The notes under the pieces were generated by a model that saw nothing but the letters and a program-made list of their open reading frames with translations, did no database searches and had not been told where the DNA came from. The position numbers and the translations under genes were made by a program. From Citrifermentans bremense R1 (GTDB lineage: Bacteria > Desulfobacterota > Desulfuromonadia > Geobacterales > Geobacteraceae): DNA of 64,000 bases. This document shows, in pieces, positions 42,543 through 49,958 of this stretch. Every line of letters starts with the position of its first letter. The first letter of the stretch is position 1. Location: assembly GCF_000426865.1 (NCBI RefSeq), contig NZ_AUGE01000005.1:248001-312000 (forward strand). Direction: 5' to 3'.

Positions 42543-44204
42543 ATGTTAAGCAATTTAAAAATTGGTACAAGATTACTGCTGTGCTTCGGCGTAGTCCTGC
42601 TCCTGCTTGTCGCCGTGGCGGGCACCGGTTACTGGGGCATCAAGCAAGTTGAAGCCACCACAGACACCATGCTAGCTACCGAGGGACGCATCGCAGAGCA
42701 CTCAGCCAGGGCCCGGGCCAACATTCTGGGCATGAGGCGCTATGAGAAGGACATGCTCCTGAATATGGGCGAAGCTAAAAAGGTCGAGGAATACCTCCAG
42801 AAATGGAACGCCGAGGCCGCCAAGATGACCGAGCGCGTCGCCGACCTGGAAAAATGCGCCGTCGACAAAGAGGACAAGGACAAAACCAAGGAAATCAAGG
42901 AAAATTTCGATAGTTACAAGGCAGGTTTTGCGAAGGTAGCAGCCGCTATTCAGAACGGAAAGCTGAAGACCGCACAAGAAGCAAACAGCGCTATAGCAGC
43001 ATACAAGGACCAGTCTCACCTGATGGAAGCGACGGCGGTCAGCCTGGCACAGGATGGCGTCAAGTCAATGCATGAAGCAGGGGCGAACATTGATAAAAAG
43101 GCTAAGGAAATTGTTAATTACCTGCTCGCTATATCGTTGACAGCCGTAATTATGGCAGTCGCACTGAGTTTCCTGGTGACGCGCAGCATCAGGCGTCCGC
43201 TGGAGGTCGGGGTTCAAACTGCGAACCGACTTGCTGCCGGAGATCTTACCATGGACATCGGCGCGACCAGCAAGGACGAGACCGGTGAACTGCTGGCGGC
43301 GATGGGCAACATGGTGTCCAAGCTGAGGGAGATCGTAGGAGAGGTGCAGGCCGCGACCAAGAACGTCGCCGCCGGAAGCCAGGAGCTCTCGTCCAGTTCA
43401 GAGGAGATGTCGCAGGGGGCCAGCGAGCAGGCAGCGGCGGCTGAGGAAGCTTCCGCCAGCATGGAGCAGATGACCTCCAACATCCGCCAGAACGCGGACA
43501 ACGCGCTGCAGACCGAGAAGATAGCGGTCAAGTCCGCTGACAACGCCAAGGAAGGTGGACAGGCGGTCCAGGAAACCGTACAGGCCATGAAGGATATCGC
43601 CGGCAAGATCAACATCATCGAGGAGATCGCGCGGCAGACGAACCTATTGGCCCTGAATGCCGCCATAGAGGCGGCCCGGGCCGGCGAGCACGGCAAGGGA
43701 TTCGCCGTCGTCGCCAGCGAGGTGAGAAAACTGGCCGAGCGGAGCCAGAAGGCTGCCGCCGAGATCTCGCAGCTCTCCAGCAACAGCGTAGATATCGCGG
43801 TAAAGGCAGGCGAGCTGTTATCCAAGATGGTGCCAGACATCCAGAAGACGGCCGAACTGGTCCAGGAGATCAGCGCCTCCAGCAAAGAGCAGGACACGGG
43901 TGCGGAGCAGATCAACAAGGCGATCCAGCAACTCGACACGGTCATCCAGCAAAATGCCAGCGCGTCGGAGGAAATGTCCTCGACCGCTGAGGAACTCGCC
44001 TCGCAGGCGGAACTGCTGTCAAGCTCCATCGCCTTCTTCAAGATCGAAGAGGGAAGGTCGAAGTCCTTCGTTACTTCCACGAAGAACCCCGGCACGGTGA
44101 AGACGATGAGCTTTAGCGAACACGCGGCCGCTCCTCGCGCAGCGGCCGCAAACGTCGTGGGCACCGACCTCCAGCTGAACGACGAAGAGTTCGAACACTT
44201 CTAA
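42543..44204 (+). CDS. Methyl-accepting chemotaxis protein
   Basis: A 553-residue chemoreceptor with helix at about 11-29, a 4HB_MCP sensor domain (about 32-185, [20 protein letters not shown] is typical), helix at 188-212, HAMP and a signalling domain with [20 protein letters not shown]. Its C-terminus is EFEHF, again of the tether type. From the HAMP domain on it is almost the same as the receptor at 40516-42162, including the [17 protein letters not shown] stretch; the sensor domains are unlike. Upstream are AAGGGGGGG as ribosome site and a possible sigma-28 promoter. Confidence 0.95.
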   Translation: MLSNLKIGTRLLLCFGVVLLLLVAVAGTGYWGIKQVEATTDTMLATEGRIAEHSARARANILGMRRYEKDMLLNMGEAKKVEEYLQKWNAEAAKMTERVADLEKCAVDKEDKDKTKEIKENFDSYKAGFAKVAAAIQNGKLKTAQEANSAIAAYKDQSHLMEATAVSLAQDGVKSMHEAGANIDKKAKEIVNYLLAISLTAVIMAVALSFLVTRSIRRPLEVGVQTANRLAAGDLTMDIGATSKDETGELLAAMGNMVSKLREIVGEVQAATKNVAAGSQELSSSSEEMSQGASEQAAAAEEASASMEQMTSNIRQNADNALQTEKIAVKSADNAKEGGQAVQETVQAMKDIAGKINIIEEIARQTNLLALNAAIEAARAGEHGKGFAVVASEVRKLAERSQKAAAEISQLSSNSVDIAVKAGELLSKMVPDIQKTAELVQEISASSKEQDTGAEQINKAIQQLDTVIQQNASASEEMSSTAEELASQAELLSSSIAFFKIEEGRSKSFVTSTKNPGTVKTMSFSEHAAAPRAAAANVVGTDLQLNDEEFEHF

Positions 44205-44221
44205 GAGCGCCGTTTAGAAAG

Positions 44222-44275
44222 AAAAAGCCGGGTTTCGCCTGCGACCAATCGGTCCGGCGAAACCCGGCTTTTTTA
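44222..44275 (+). terminator. Terminator of the second chemoreceptor gene
   Basis: AAAAAGCCGGGTTTCGCC pairs over about 18 bases with GGCGAAACCCGGCTTTTTT. It is a clear homologue of the terminator at 42184-42236, showing the duplicated unit extends past the coding region. Confidence 0.92.
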
Positions 44276-44291
44276 TTTCAGCGATCTTTGG

Positions 44292-44350
44292 CGACCTCGT
44301 TCCCAAGGTCCGCCTTGGGAACGCAAATCCCGAAAGAAGCTCCAGCTTCG
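44292..44350. repeat. Dispersed GTTCCCAAG-type repeat
   Basis: GACCTCGTTCCCAAGGTCCG, then CCTTGGGAACGC and AAGCTCCAGCTTCG form an inverted repeat of the family also found at 42248-42330 and 53842-53946. Nothing coding is seen from 44276 to 44464. Confidence 0.7.
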
Positions 44351-44464
44351 CCTAACCGAGGCAAATCCCCCGTCCCTCCTTAGCAAAAGGGGGAACGCGC
44401 TAGTTCACGTGCGGCGCTTGTTGGGTGGGACTTTCAGTATTCCCCGGCGTTCGACGGTGAACCT

Positions 44465-44773
44465 TTACAGCAGCTCTATCTCGCTGCTCCGGACGATCAG
44501 TATGTCCTGGCGGAAGTCGGCGGCGAGTTGCTGGCGGTACCTTTTCCACCAGGCCCGGTCCAGTTCCGCCGCCATCACCTCGTAAATCACGATGTCGTCG
44601 TGCACCGTGGTTTCCCGGGTCTCCTTCCACAGACCGCGCGCCGGCGAGCGCATGTAGGTGGTGATGCCGCCGAAGCGCTCGGACAGCTGGTCGCGCACCT
44701 TGAGGAACTCGTCCTGGGTGAAGGGTACCCCCTCGTTGTCGTAAAGCGGCAGCAGAATCTGGATCAGGTACAT
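44465..44773 (-). CDS. Unknown small protein
   Basis: A 102-residue protein I do not recognise. MYLIQILLPLYDNEGVPFTQ, FLKVRDQLSERFGGITTYMR and the C-terminal FRQDILIVRSSEIELL suggest an alpha/beta fold of the ferredoxin-like or dehydratase-like kind; no catalytic motif is visible. AAGGA precedes the ATG. It lies 14 bases downstream of the CBS/ACT protein gene on the same strand and is probably co-transcribed with it. Confidence 0.75.
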   Translation of the reverse strand: MYLIQILLPLYDNEGVPFTQDEFLKVRDQLSERFGGITTYMRSPARGLWKETRETTVHDDIVIYEVMAAELDRAWWKRYRQQLAADFRQDILIVRSSEIELL

Positions 44774-44787
44774 GTGGACCGTCCTTT

Positions 44788-45438
44788 TTAGGTCTCGCGC
44801 ACGTCCTTGATCTCGCGCACGTGCGGCCGGATCGCCTCTACCAGCTTGTCCTTGTCTACCCCCTGCACCTTGAAGGTGTTAACCCAGGTGTCGCTCGTGC
44901 CGCCGTCCACCTCGCTGAAGCCGAGGCCCACGATGTCGCCGCCGGCCTGGTAGATGGTCTGGGCCACGTCGGCCAGTGTCCCCTTGGCGCCGGTGGTGGT
45001 GACGGTGAGGCGCACCCCGTGCCGCCGACCACCCAAGAGTTCCAAAAGCGCCTGGAACAAATCGCTCTCGGTGATGATGCCGACCAGCGCGTCACCTCTC
45101 ATTACCGGCAGGCCGCCTATCCTGCGGTCGACCATGACGCGGGCCGCTTCTTCCAGCGGGGTGTCCTCGGTAACCGTGATGACGTCTGTGGCCATGGTCT
45201 TGTCGACCGTGAGCTTCGCCAGCAGGTCGTGAATCTCCCAGATCGCCAGCGAGGTCGCCGGCGAGGGGGAAGCCTGAAACAGGTCGCGGTCGGATACGAT
45301 CCCCACCAGCTTTCCGGTACGCTCGACCACGGGAAGGCGCCGGATCTTCTTGTCGCCCATGAGGCGCAGCGCTTCGGTCACCGAGATATCAGGCGTGATG
45401 GTTATGGGGTTTGGGGTCATCCGGTCTCGAACAAGCAT
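44788..45438 (-). CDS. CBS-pair protein with C-terminal ACT-like domain (AcuB-like)
   Basis: A 216-residue soluble protein: two CBS domains (about 1-60 and 75-135, with VRDRMTPNPITITPDISVTE and VMVDRRIGGLPVMRGDALVG) and an ACT-like domain (about 145-212, VTTTGAKGTLADVAQTIYQA). CBS pairs bind adenine nucleotides and act as energy or SAM sensors. The layout is that of AcuB, linked to acetoin use in Bacillus, but no such genes are near. ATG at 45438 with AGGAGG seven bases upstream; likely operon with the unknown 102-residue protein. Confidence 0.9.
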   Translation of the reverse strand: MLVRDRMTPNPITITPDISVTEALRLMGDKKIRRLPVVERTGKLVGIVSDRDLFQASPSPATSLAIWEIHDLLAKLTVDKTMATDVITVTEDTPLEEAARVMVDRRIGGLPVMRGDALVGIITESDLFQALLELLGGRRHGVRLTVTTTGAKGTLADVAQTIYQAGGDIVGLGFSEVDGGTSDTWVNTFKVQGVDKDKLVEAIRPHVREIKDVRET

Positions 45439-45539
45439 GGTGCAACCTCCTGTTTATTTGTTGTCCTGCCGCATCCGGCTAAGGCGCCGGTTTCGTCGTG
45501 CGATATATCAGCCCGAAGGCCGCTGAGGTCTGGGGAGGG

Positions 45540-46397
45540 TTACGACGGCAGCAGGCCGTCTACAAGCTCCAGCACGGCCAGGTCGCGGTTCAGCGTGTAG
45601 ATGTGAACCCCCGGAACCCCGGCGGCCAGGAGCTCCTGCGCCTGCCGCCTGGCGTAGGCGATACCGGCTTTTTGCACCGCGGCCGCCCCGCCGCTGCGGT
45701 CGGCCTCTTCGAGTTCGGCAAGGTATGCGGGGGGGAGCGTCGCGCCACACATGGAGATGATGCGCTGGATCACCTTGAGACTGACGACCGGGATGATGCC
45801 GGGGATGATTGGCTTGTCAACGCCCGCTGCACGCGCCTTCGCGAGGAAATCGAAATAAAGCTGGTTGTCGAAAAACAGCTGGGTGATGACGAAATCGCCC
45901 CCCTGGTCCAGCTTGAGCTTGAGGTACCCCAGATCGCTCTCAGGGTCAGCCGCCTCGGGGTGCGTTTCCGGGTAACCGGCGACCCCGACCCCCATCTCGG
46001 GATGGGACTCCCTGATGAAGGCGGCGAGATCGGAGGCGTGCAAAAGCGTGCGGCAGGCGGAGAACTCGGGCGGCGTGTCGTTGGGGAGGTCGCCGCGCAG
46101 GGCCAGGACGTTCTTGACCCCGGCGAACGCTAGCTCGTCCAGGAAGAGCTGCAGGTCGCCGCGATAGGCGCCGACGCAGGTGAGGTGCGCCATGGTGTCC
46201 AGGCCGTTGCCCCCTTGAAGCCTCTTCACTATTTCCAGCGTGTCCCCCTTGGTGCTGCCGCCGGCCCCATAGGTTACCGAAGCGAAAAGGGGATTTATCT
46301 GCGACAACCGGTCCACCGTCTTGAAGAAGGCGGGCCACTCGTTCCTATCTTTCGGGGGAAAGAACTCAAGCGAAACGAACTGCTGCGCCTGGTTCAT
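45540..46397 (-). CDS. metF: 5,10-methylenetetrahydrofolate reductase
   Basis: Flavin-dependent TIM-barrel enzyme making 5-methyl-tetrahydrofolate for methionine synthesis. In 285 residues it shows VSLEFFPPKDRNEW at the start (catalytic Glu in SLEFFPP), VTYGAGGSTKGDTLEIVKRL, MAHLTCVGAYRGDLQLFLDE, LALRGDLPND and DFVITQLFFDNQLYF. The ATG at 46395-46397 is used because it matches the family length; its ribosome site is weak. With metY and mat it is the third methionine/SAM-cycle gene in the window, though the three are not clustered. Confidence 0.94.
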   Translation of the reverse strand: MNQAQQFVSLEFFPPKDRNEWPAFFKTVDRLSQINPLFASVTYGAGGSTKGDTLEIVKRLQGGNGLDTMAHLTCVGAYRGDLQLFLDELAFAGVKNVLALRGDLPNDTPPEFSACRTLLHASDLAAFIRESHPEMGVGVAGYPETHPEAADPESDLGYLKLKLDQGGDFVITQLFFDNQLYFDFLAKARAAGVDKPIIPGIIPVVSLKVIQRIISMCGATLPPAYLAELEEADRSGGAAAVQKAGIAYARRQAQELLAAGVPGVHIYTLNRDLAVLELVDGLLPS

Positions 46398-46615
46398 CTT
46401 TTCCACTATTCTCACTGCAATCTCCAGCGCTTCTATTAGGCTCCCAAAGCCCACACATTGCCATATCGGCCGATGAAAATAAACTTTTTTGTCATGTCGA
46501 CAGGCAGGAGCTGCAACTTTAACTGTTTTTTATAAGAAGCCGTGTGGCTGCAACAGGAAGAGCGCCGCTCCAGATAGTGCAGGTGCAAAAATACGTTGCT
46601 TGCCACCTATAGGAA

Positions 46616-46639
46616 ATGATATACATGCAAGGTTCATGA
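46616..46639 (+). promoter_or_regulatory. Candidate leader peptide upstream of the ABC-F gene
   Basis: A tiny reading frame ATG...TGA (MIYMQGS, or MQGS from the second ATG at 46625, which has AGGA nine bases before it) ends exactly where the terminator stem begins. This is the geometry of ribosome-controlled attenuation. Its translation is not shown. Confidence 0.4.
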
Positions 46640-46667
46640 CCACGGGGACGCTCCTTGTGGTTTTTTT
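46639..46667 (+). terminator. Leader terminator upstream of the ABC-F gene
   Basis: ACCACGGGGA (46639-46648) pairs with TCCTTGTGGT (46652-46661) around CGC, including two G-T pairs, followed by seven T. It is 25 bases before the start of the ABC-F gene and cannot belong to the divergent metF. An upstream hairpin AGGTG/CACCT at 46580-46607 lies in the same leader. Confidence 0.75.
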
Positions 46668-46692
46668 CATTTTTCCAAAGGGAGCAGTTCAC

Positions 46693-48327
46693 ATGATCAC
46701 CGCATCAAACGTCACCCTCTCGTACGGCAAGAGGGTCCTGTTCAAGGACGTAAACATAAAATTCACCCCCGGCAACTGCTACGGCCTCATCGGAGCCAAC
46801 GGTGCGGGGAAATCGACCTTCCTGAAAATCCTCTCCGGCGAGATCGAAGCCGACAAGGGAGACATCTCCGTCGGCAAAGGACGCATCGCCGTATTGAAGC
46901 AGGACCAGTTCGCCTACGACGAGCACACGGTGCTGAACACCGTCATCATGGGGCACAAGAAGCTGTTCGACATCATGGCGGAGCGCGAGGCGATCTACTC
47001 CAAGCCGGAGTTCAGCGAAGAGGACGGCATCCGCTCGGCGGAACTGGAAGCGGATTTCGCCGAGATGAACGGCTACGAGGCGGAGAGCGAGGCGGCGGTG
47101 CTGCTGAACGGTCTCGGCATCCCCGAGGAGATGCGCGGCAAGCAGATGAAGGAGCTTGAAGGGGGCGAGAAGGTCCGGGTGCTCCTGGCCCAGGCGCTCT
47201 TTGGCAACCCCGACGTGCTCCTCTTGGACGAGCCTACCAACCACCTGGACCTGAAATCGATCTCGTGGCTGGAGGAGTTCCTGTTCCGTTTCCAGAACAC
47301 CGTGATCGTGGTCTCCCACGACCGTCACTTCCTGAACCAGGTCTGCACCCACATAGCCGACATCGACTTCAGCCGCATCCAGGTCTACGTCGGCAACTAC
47401 GATTTCTGGTACCAGGCAAGCCAGCTGCACCTGAAGCAGCGCCAGGACGACGCCAAGAAGACGCTGGACAAGGCGGCCGAGTTGAAGGAATTCATCCAGC
47501 GCTTCTCCTCCAACGCTTCCAAGGCGAAACAGGCGACCTCCAGGAAAAGGCTTTTGGAGAAGCTGACCATCGAGGACATGCCGGTTTCCTCCAGGAAATA
47601 CCCCTGGGTGGTGTTCAAGCCTGAGCGCCCCTGCGGCGACATCATCCTCGAAGTGAAGGGGCTTTCCAAGATGGTGGACGGCGTCCAGATCTTCAAGGAC
47701 CTCGACCTGATCGTCAGGAAAAACGACAAGATCGCCTTCGTGGGGGGCAACTCGCTGGCGAAGACCACCTTGTTCCAGATCCTTGCCGGAGAGCTGGAGC
47801 CGGACGAGGGGACCTTCCGCTGGGGCGTCACCATCACCAACGCCTACTTCCCCAAGGAGAACGGCGACTACTTCAAGAGCGACCTGAACCTGATCGAGTG
47901 GCTGGGGCAGTATTCCCCTCCCACCGAGGGCGAGAGCTTTGCCCGCGGCTTCCTGGGGCGCATGCTCTTCTCCGGCGACGAAGCGCTGAAAAAAACCAGC
48001 GTCCTTTCCGGCGGCGAGCGCGTGCGCTGCATGCTCTCCAGGATGATGCTGACCGGCGCCAACGTGCTGATACTGGACGAGCCTACCAACCACCTCGACC
48101 TCGAATCCATCACCGCGCTCAACAACGGGCTCATCTCCTACACCGAGGTGGTGCTCTTCGCCTCCCACGACCACGAGTTCGTCTCCACCGTGGCGAACAG
48201 GATCATCGAGATCCACCCCAACGGCATCATCGACCGCGACATGAACTTCGACGACTACCTGGAGGACGCGGACGTCATAGCCGAGCGCGACAGGCTTTGC
48301 AACGGCCACGCGGAGCTGAGCCTGTAG
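46693..48327 (+). CDS. ABC-F family ATPase (YbiT-like)
   Basis: A 544-residue soluble protein with two ABC domains and no membrane helices, the layout of ABC-F translation factors. Domain 1: LIGANGAGKSTFLKILSG, LEGGEKVRVLLAQALF, LLLDEPTNHLD. Domain 2: FVGGNSLAKTTLFQILAG, LSGGERVRCMLSRMML, LILDEPTNHLDLES. The second Walker A has Ala in place of Gly before the Lys, which I recall as normal in this YbiT-like branch. The linker (about 235-325) is the usual P-site tRNA interaction motif. ATG at 46693 after AAAGGGAG; an upstream in-frame ATG is not supported. Likely binds the ribosomal E site. Confidence 0.93.
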   Translation: MITASNVTLSYGKRVLFKDVNIKFTPGNCYGLIGANGAGKSTFLKILSGEIEADKGDISVGKGRIAVLKQDQFAYDEHTVLNTVIMGHKKLFDIMAEREAIYSKPEFSEEDGIRSAELEADFAEMNGYEAESEAAVLLNGLGIPEEMRGKQMKELEGGEKVRVLLAQALFGNPDVLLLDEPTNHLDLKSISWLEEFLFRFQNTVIVVSHDRHFLNQVCTHIADIDFSRIQVYVGNYDFWYQASQLHLKQRQDDAKKTLDKAAELKEFIQRFSSNASKAKQATSRKRLLEKLTIEDMPVSSRKYPWVVFKPERPCGDIILEVKGLSKMVDGVQIFKDLDLIVRKNDKIAFVGGNSLAKTTLFQILAGELEPDEGTFRWGVTITNAYFPKENGDYFKSDLNLIEWLGQYSPPTEGESFARGFLGRMLFSGDEALKKTSVLSGGERVRCMLSRMMLTGANVLILDEPTNHLDLESITALNNGLISYTEVVLFASHDHEFVSTVANRIIEIHPNGIIDRDMNFDDYLEDADVIAERDRLCNGHAELSL

Positions 48328-48363
48328 CACGCGCAGCACGCACCAGACCAGCCATGACAAACG

Positions 48364-48400
48364 AAAAGGGCCTTTCCCGTGGGGGGAGGCCCTTTTTTTC
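48364..48400 (+). terminator. Terminator of the ABC-F gene
   Basis: AAAAGGGCCTTTCCC and GGGGGGAGGCCCTTTTTTT form a stem with a three-base loop followed by seven T. Confidence 0.9.
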
Positions 48401-48442
48401 TTTTAGCTGATCTTTCGCAAAAAGCCCCCGGTTCACCCCAGG

Positions 48443-48471
48443 TCCCTCACCCCCGCCCCTCTCCCAGAGGG
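48443..48471. repeat. Short CCCTCACCCC...CCCTCTCCCAGAGGG repeat
   Basis: CCCTCACCCCCGCCCCTCTC followed by CCAGAGGG is the complement-type copy of the unit at 53978-54010 (CCCTCTCCCCCTGGGAGAGG, then GTCGGGGTGAGGG). It is a widespread dispersed motif, lying between the ABC-F gene and the radical SAM gene. Confidence 0.6.
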
Positions 48472-48494
48472 CTCCGCACATCCCACCTCCCTCC

Positions 48495-49958
48495 CTACAT
48501 CTTCCCCGTTGCGTACCATTTGAGATAGGAGAGCCCGGCGCGGGTCCAGTACCCCAGTTCCTCCCGCGACCGGATAGCAGCCAACTGCTCGAGGACGTAG
48601 CGCGGGCGCAGGTAAAAGGAGCGGGTGAACGACCTCTGGTACTCGAGGAGTTCCTCCGCGCTGAAGTTGGCGGTGCGCCAGCGCGGCTTCTTGCCGAAGA
48701 TGACGTAATCCTCCCAGGGTACCCCCGGCTCGATCAGCCCGGCTGCGAGCATCTTCTCCCTAAGCGGCGTCCCCGGGTAGGGGACCACCACGGAAACCGA
48801 GACGAAACTCCAGGGAAGCCCCCGGATCAGCCTCCGCGTCTGGTCCAGATCCTCCCGGGTTTCCGAGGGGTCACACCCTATGATGAAGTTCCCCTCCACA
48901 TGCCTGATCCCGGCCTCCCTGGCCCAGCGCACCGCGTTTTCAACCTGCCCGACCGTGATCCCCTTCCCCATCAACTCCAAAAGGCGCGGACTGCCGCTCT
49001 CGACGCCGAAGGCCACCTTCTCGCAGCCGCAGCGCCGCATCAGCCGCAGCAGCTCCGGCGTCACCGTGTTTACCCGGGTGTCGCAGTTCCAGGAACGGAT
49101 GCCGCTGCGCGTGAGGATCTCGCAGATGACTGCGGCGCGCTCGGGGTTGAGCGTGAAGGTGTCGTCGGCAATGACCACGTGGTTCACCTTCTGCTCGCGC
49201 ACCATCCGGTCCAGCTCGTCAGCTATGAAGAGAGGGTCACGGAAACGGACGCTCCTGCCGAAGGTGGCCTGGATGGCGCAAAAGGAGCAGGCGACCGGGC
49301 AGCCACGAGAAGTGAAGAGTTCGCCACAGCGTAGCGCGTTGGAAAAACCGCGGCTGGAATGGCCGGCACGAAGGGAGTAGTCGAGCAGGTCGCGGGCAGG
49401 AAAAGGAAGGGAATCGAGGTCTTCTACCAGCTCGCGGGACGGGTTCACCCTTACCCCGTCCTCGGACCGGTAGGCGATCCCCCGAATGTCTTGGCCGGCT
49501 CCGCCCTCGCGCAGCCTCAGGGAAAGCTCCGCAAGCGTCAGCTCCCCCTCTCCCCGGACCAGGTAGTCAAAGGAGGGGAACTCTTCCAGCGTCTCTTTGG
49601 GAAGGGCGCTCGCGTGGCTCCCCCCTATCACGGTGAGCGTGTCGCCGCGCCGCCGCTTCACTGCACGGGCTAGCCCGGCCGCGCTCCCTATGGTGGGGGT
49701 AGTGGCGGAAAAGCCGACCACCGCCGGGGAAAGCCGCTGCAAAAGCGCCCCAAGGTGCTCTTCGCTGTAGGGGGTCGCCTCGTAGTCGGCGATGTCCACC
49801 TGCAGCCCTGCCAGGCGCAGGCTGGAGGCGAGGTAGGCGAGGTTCATCGGGCGGGTGTGGGAGAGAAGCGCCGCCCCCTGGAAAGGATCGGGGGGGCGCA
49901 CCAGCAGCACGCTTCCCGGTTCCACCTGCGCCGCTCTCCTCGTGAGGGCGCAGCTCAT
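48495..49958 (-). CDS. B12-binding domain radical SAM protein
   Basis: A 487-residue enzyme. An N-terminal cobalamin-binding domain (about 15-150, with ADYEATPYSEEHLGALL and VIGGSHASALP) precedes a radical SAM barrel with the [4Fe-4S] ligands in SRGCPVACSFC near residue 215 and the helper motifs GVESGSPRLLELMGKGI and EGNFIIGCDPSETREDLDQT. Such proteins methylate or rearrange unactivated carbons in cofactor, lipid and antibiotic paths. Its ATG overlaps the TGA of the upstream membrane protein gene, so it belongs to the sugar cluster; whether it modifies the sugar, a lipid or a glycan is not known. A 5'-deoxyadenosyl chemistry is certain only by family. Confidence 0.9.
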   Translation of the reverse strand: MSCALTRRAAQVEPGSVLLVRPPDPFQGAALLSHTRPMNLAYLASSLRLAGLQVDIADYEATPYSEEHLGALLQRLSPAVVGFSATTPTIGSAAGLARAVKRRRGDTLTVIGGSHASALPKETLEEFPSFDYLVRGEGELTLAELSLRLREGGAGQDIRGIAYRSEDGVRVNPSRELVEDLDSLPFPARDLLDYSLRAGHSSRGFSNALRCGELFTSRGCPVACSFCAIQATFGRSVRFRDPLFIADELDRMVREQKVNHVVIADDTFTLNPERAAVICEILTRSGIRSWNCDTRVNTVTPELLRLMRRCGCEKVAFGVESGSPRLLELMGKGITVGQVENAVRWAREAGIRHVEGNFIIGCDPSETREDLDQTRRLIRGLPWSFVSVSVVVPYPGTPLREKMLAAGLIEPGVPWEDYVIFGKKPRWRTANFSAEELLEYQRSFTRSFYLRPRYVLEQLAAIRSREELGYWTRAGLSYLKWYATGKM

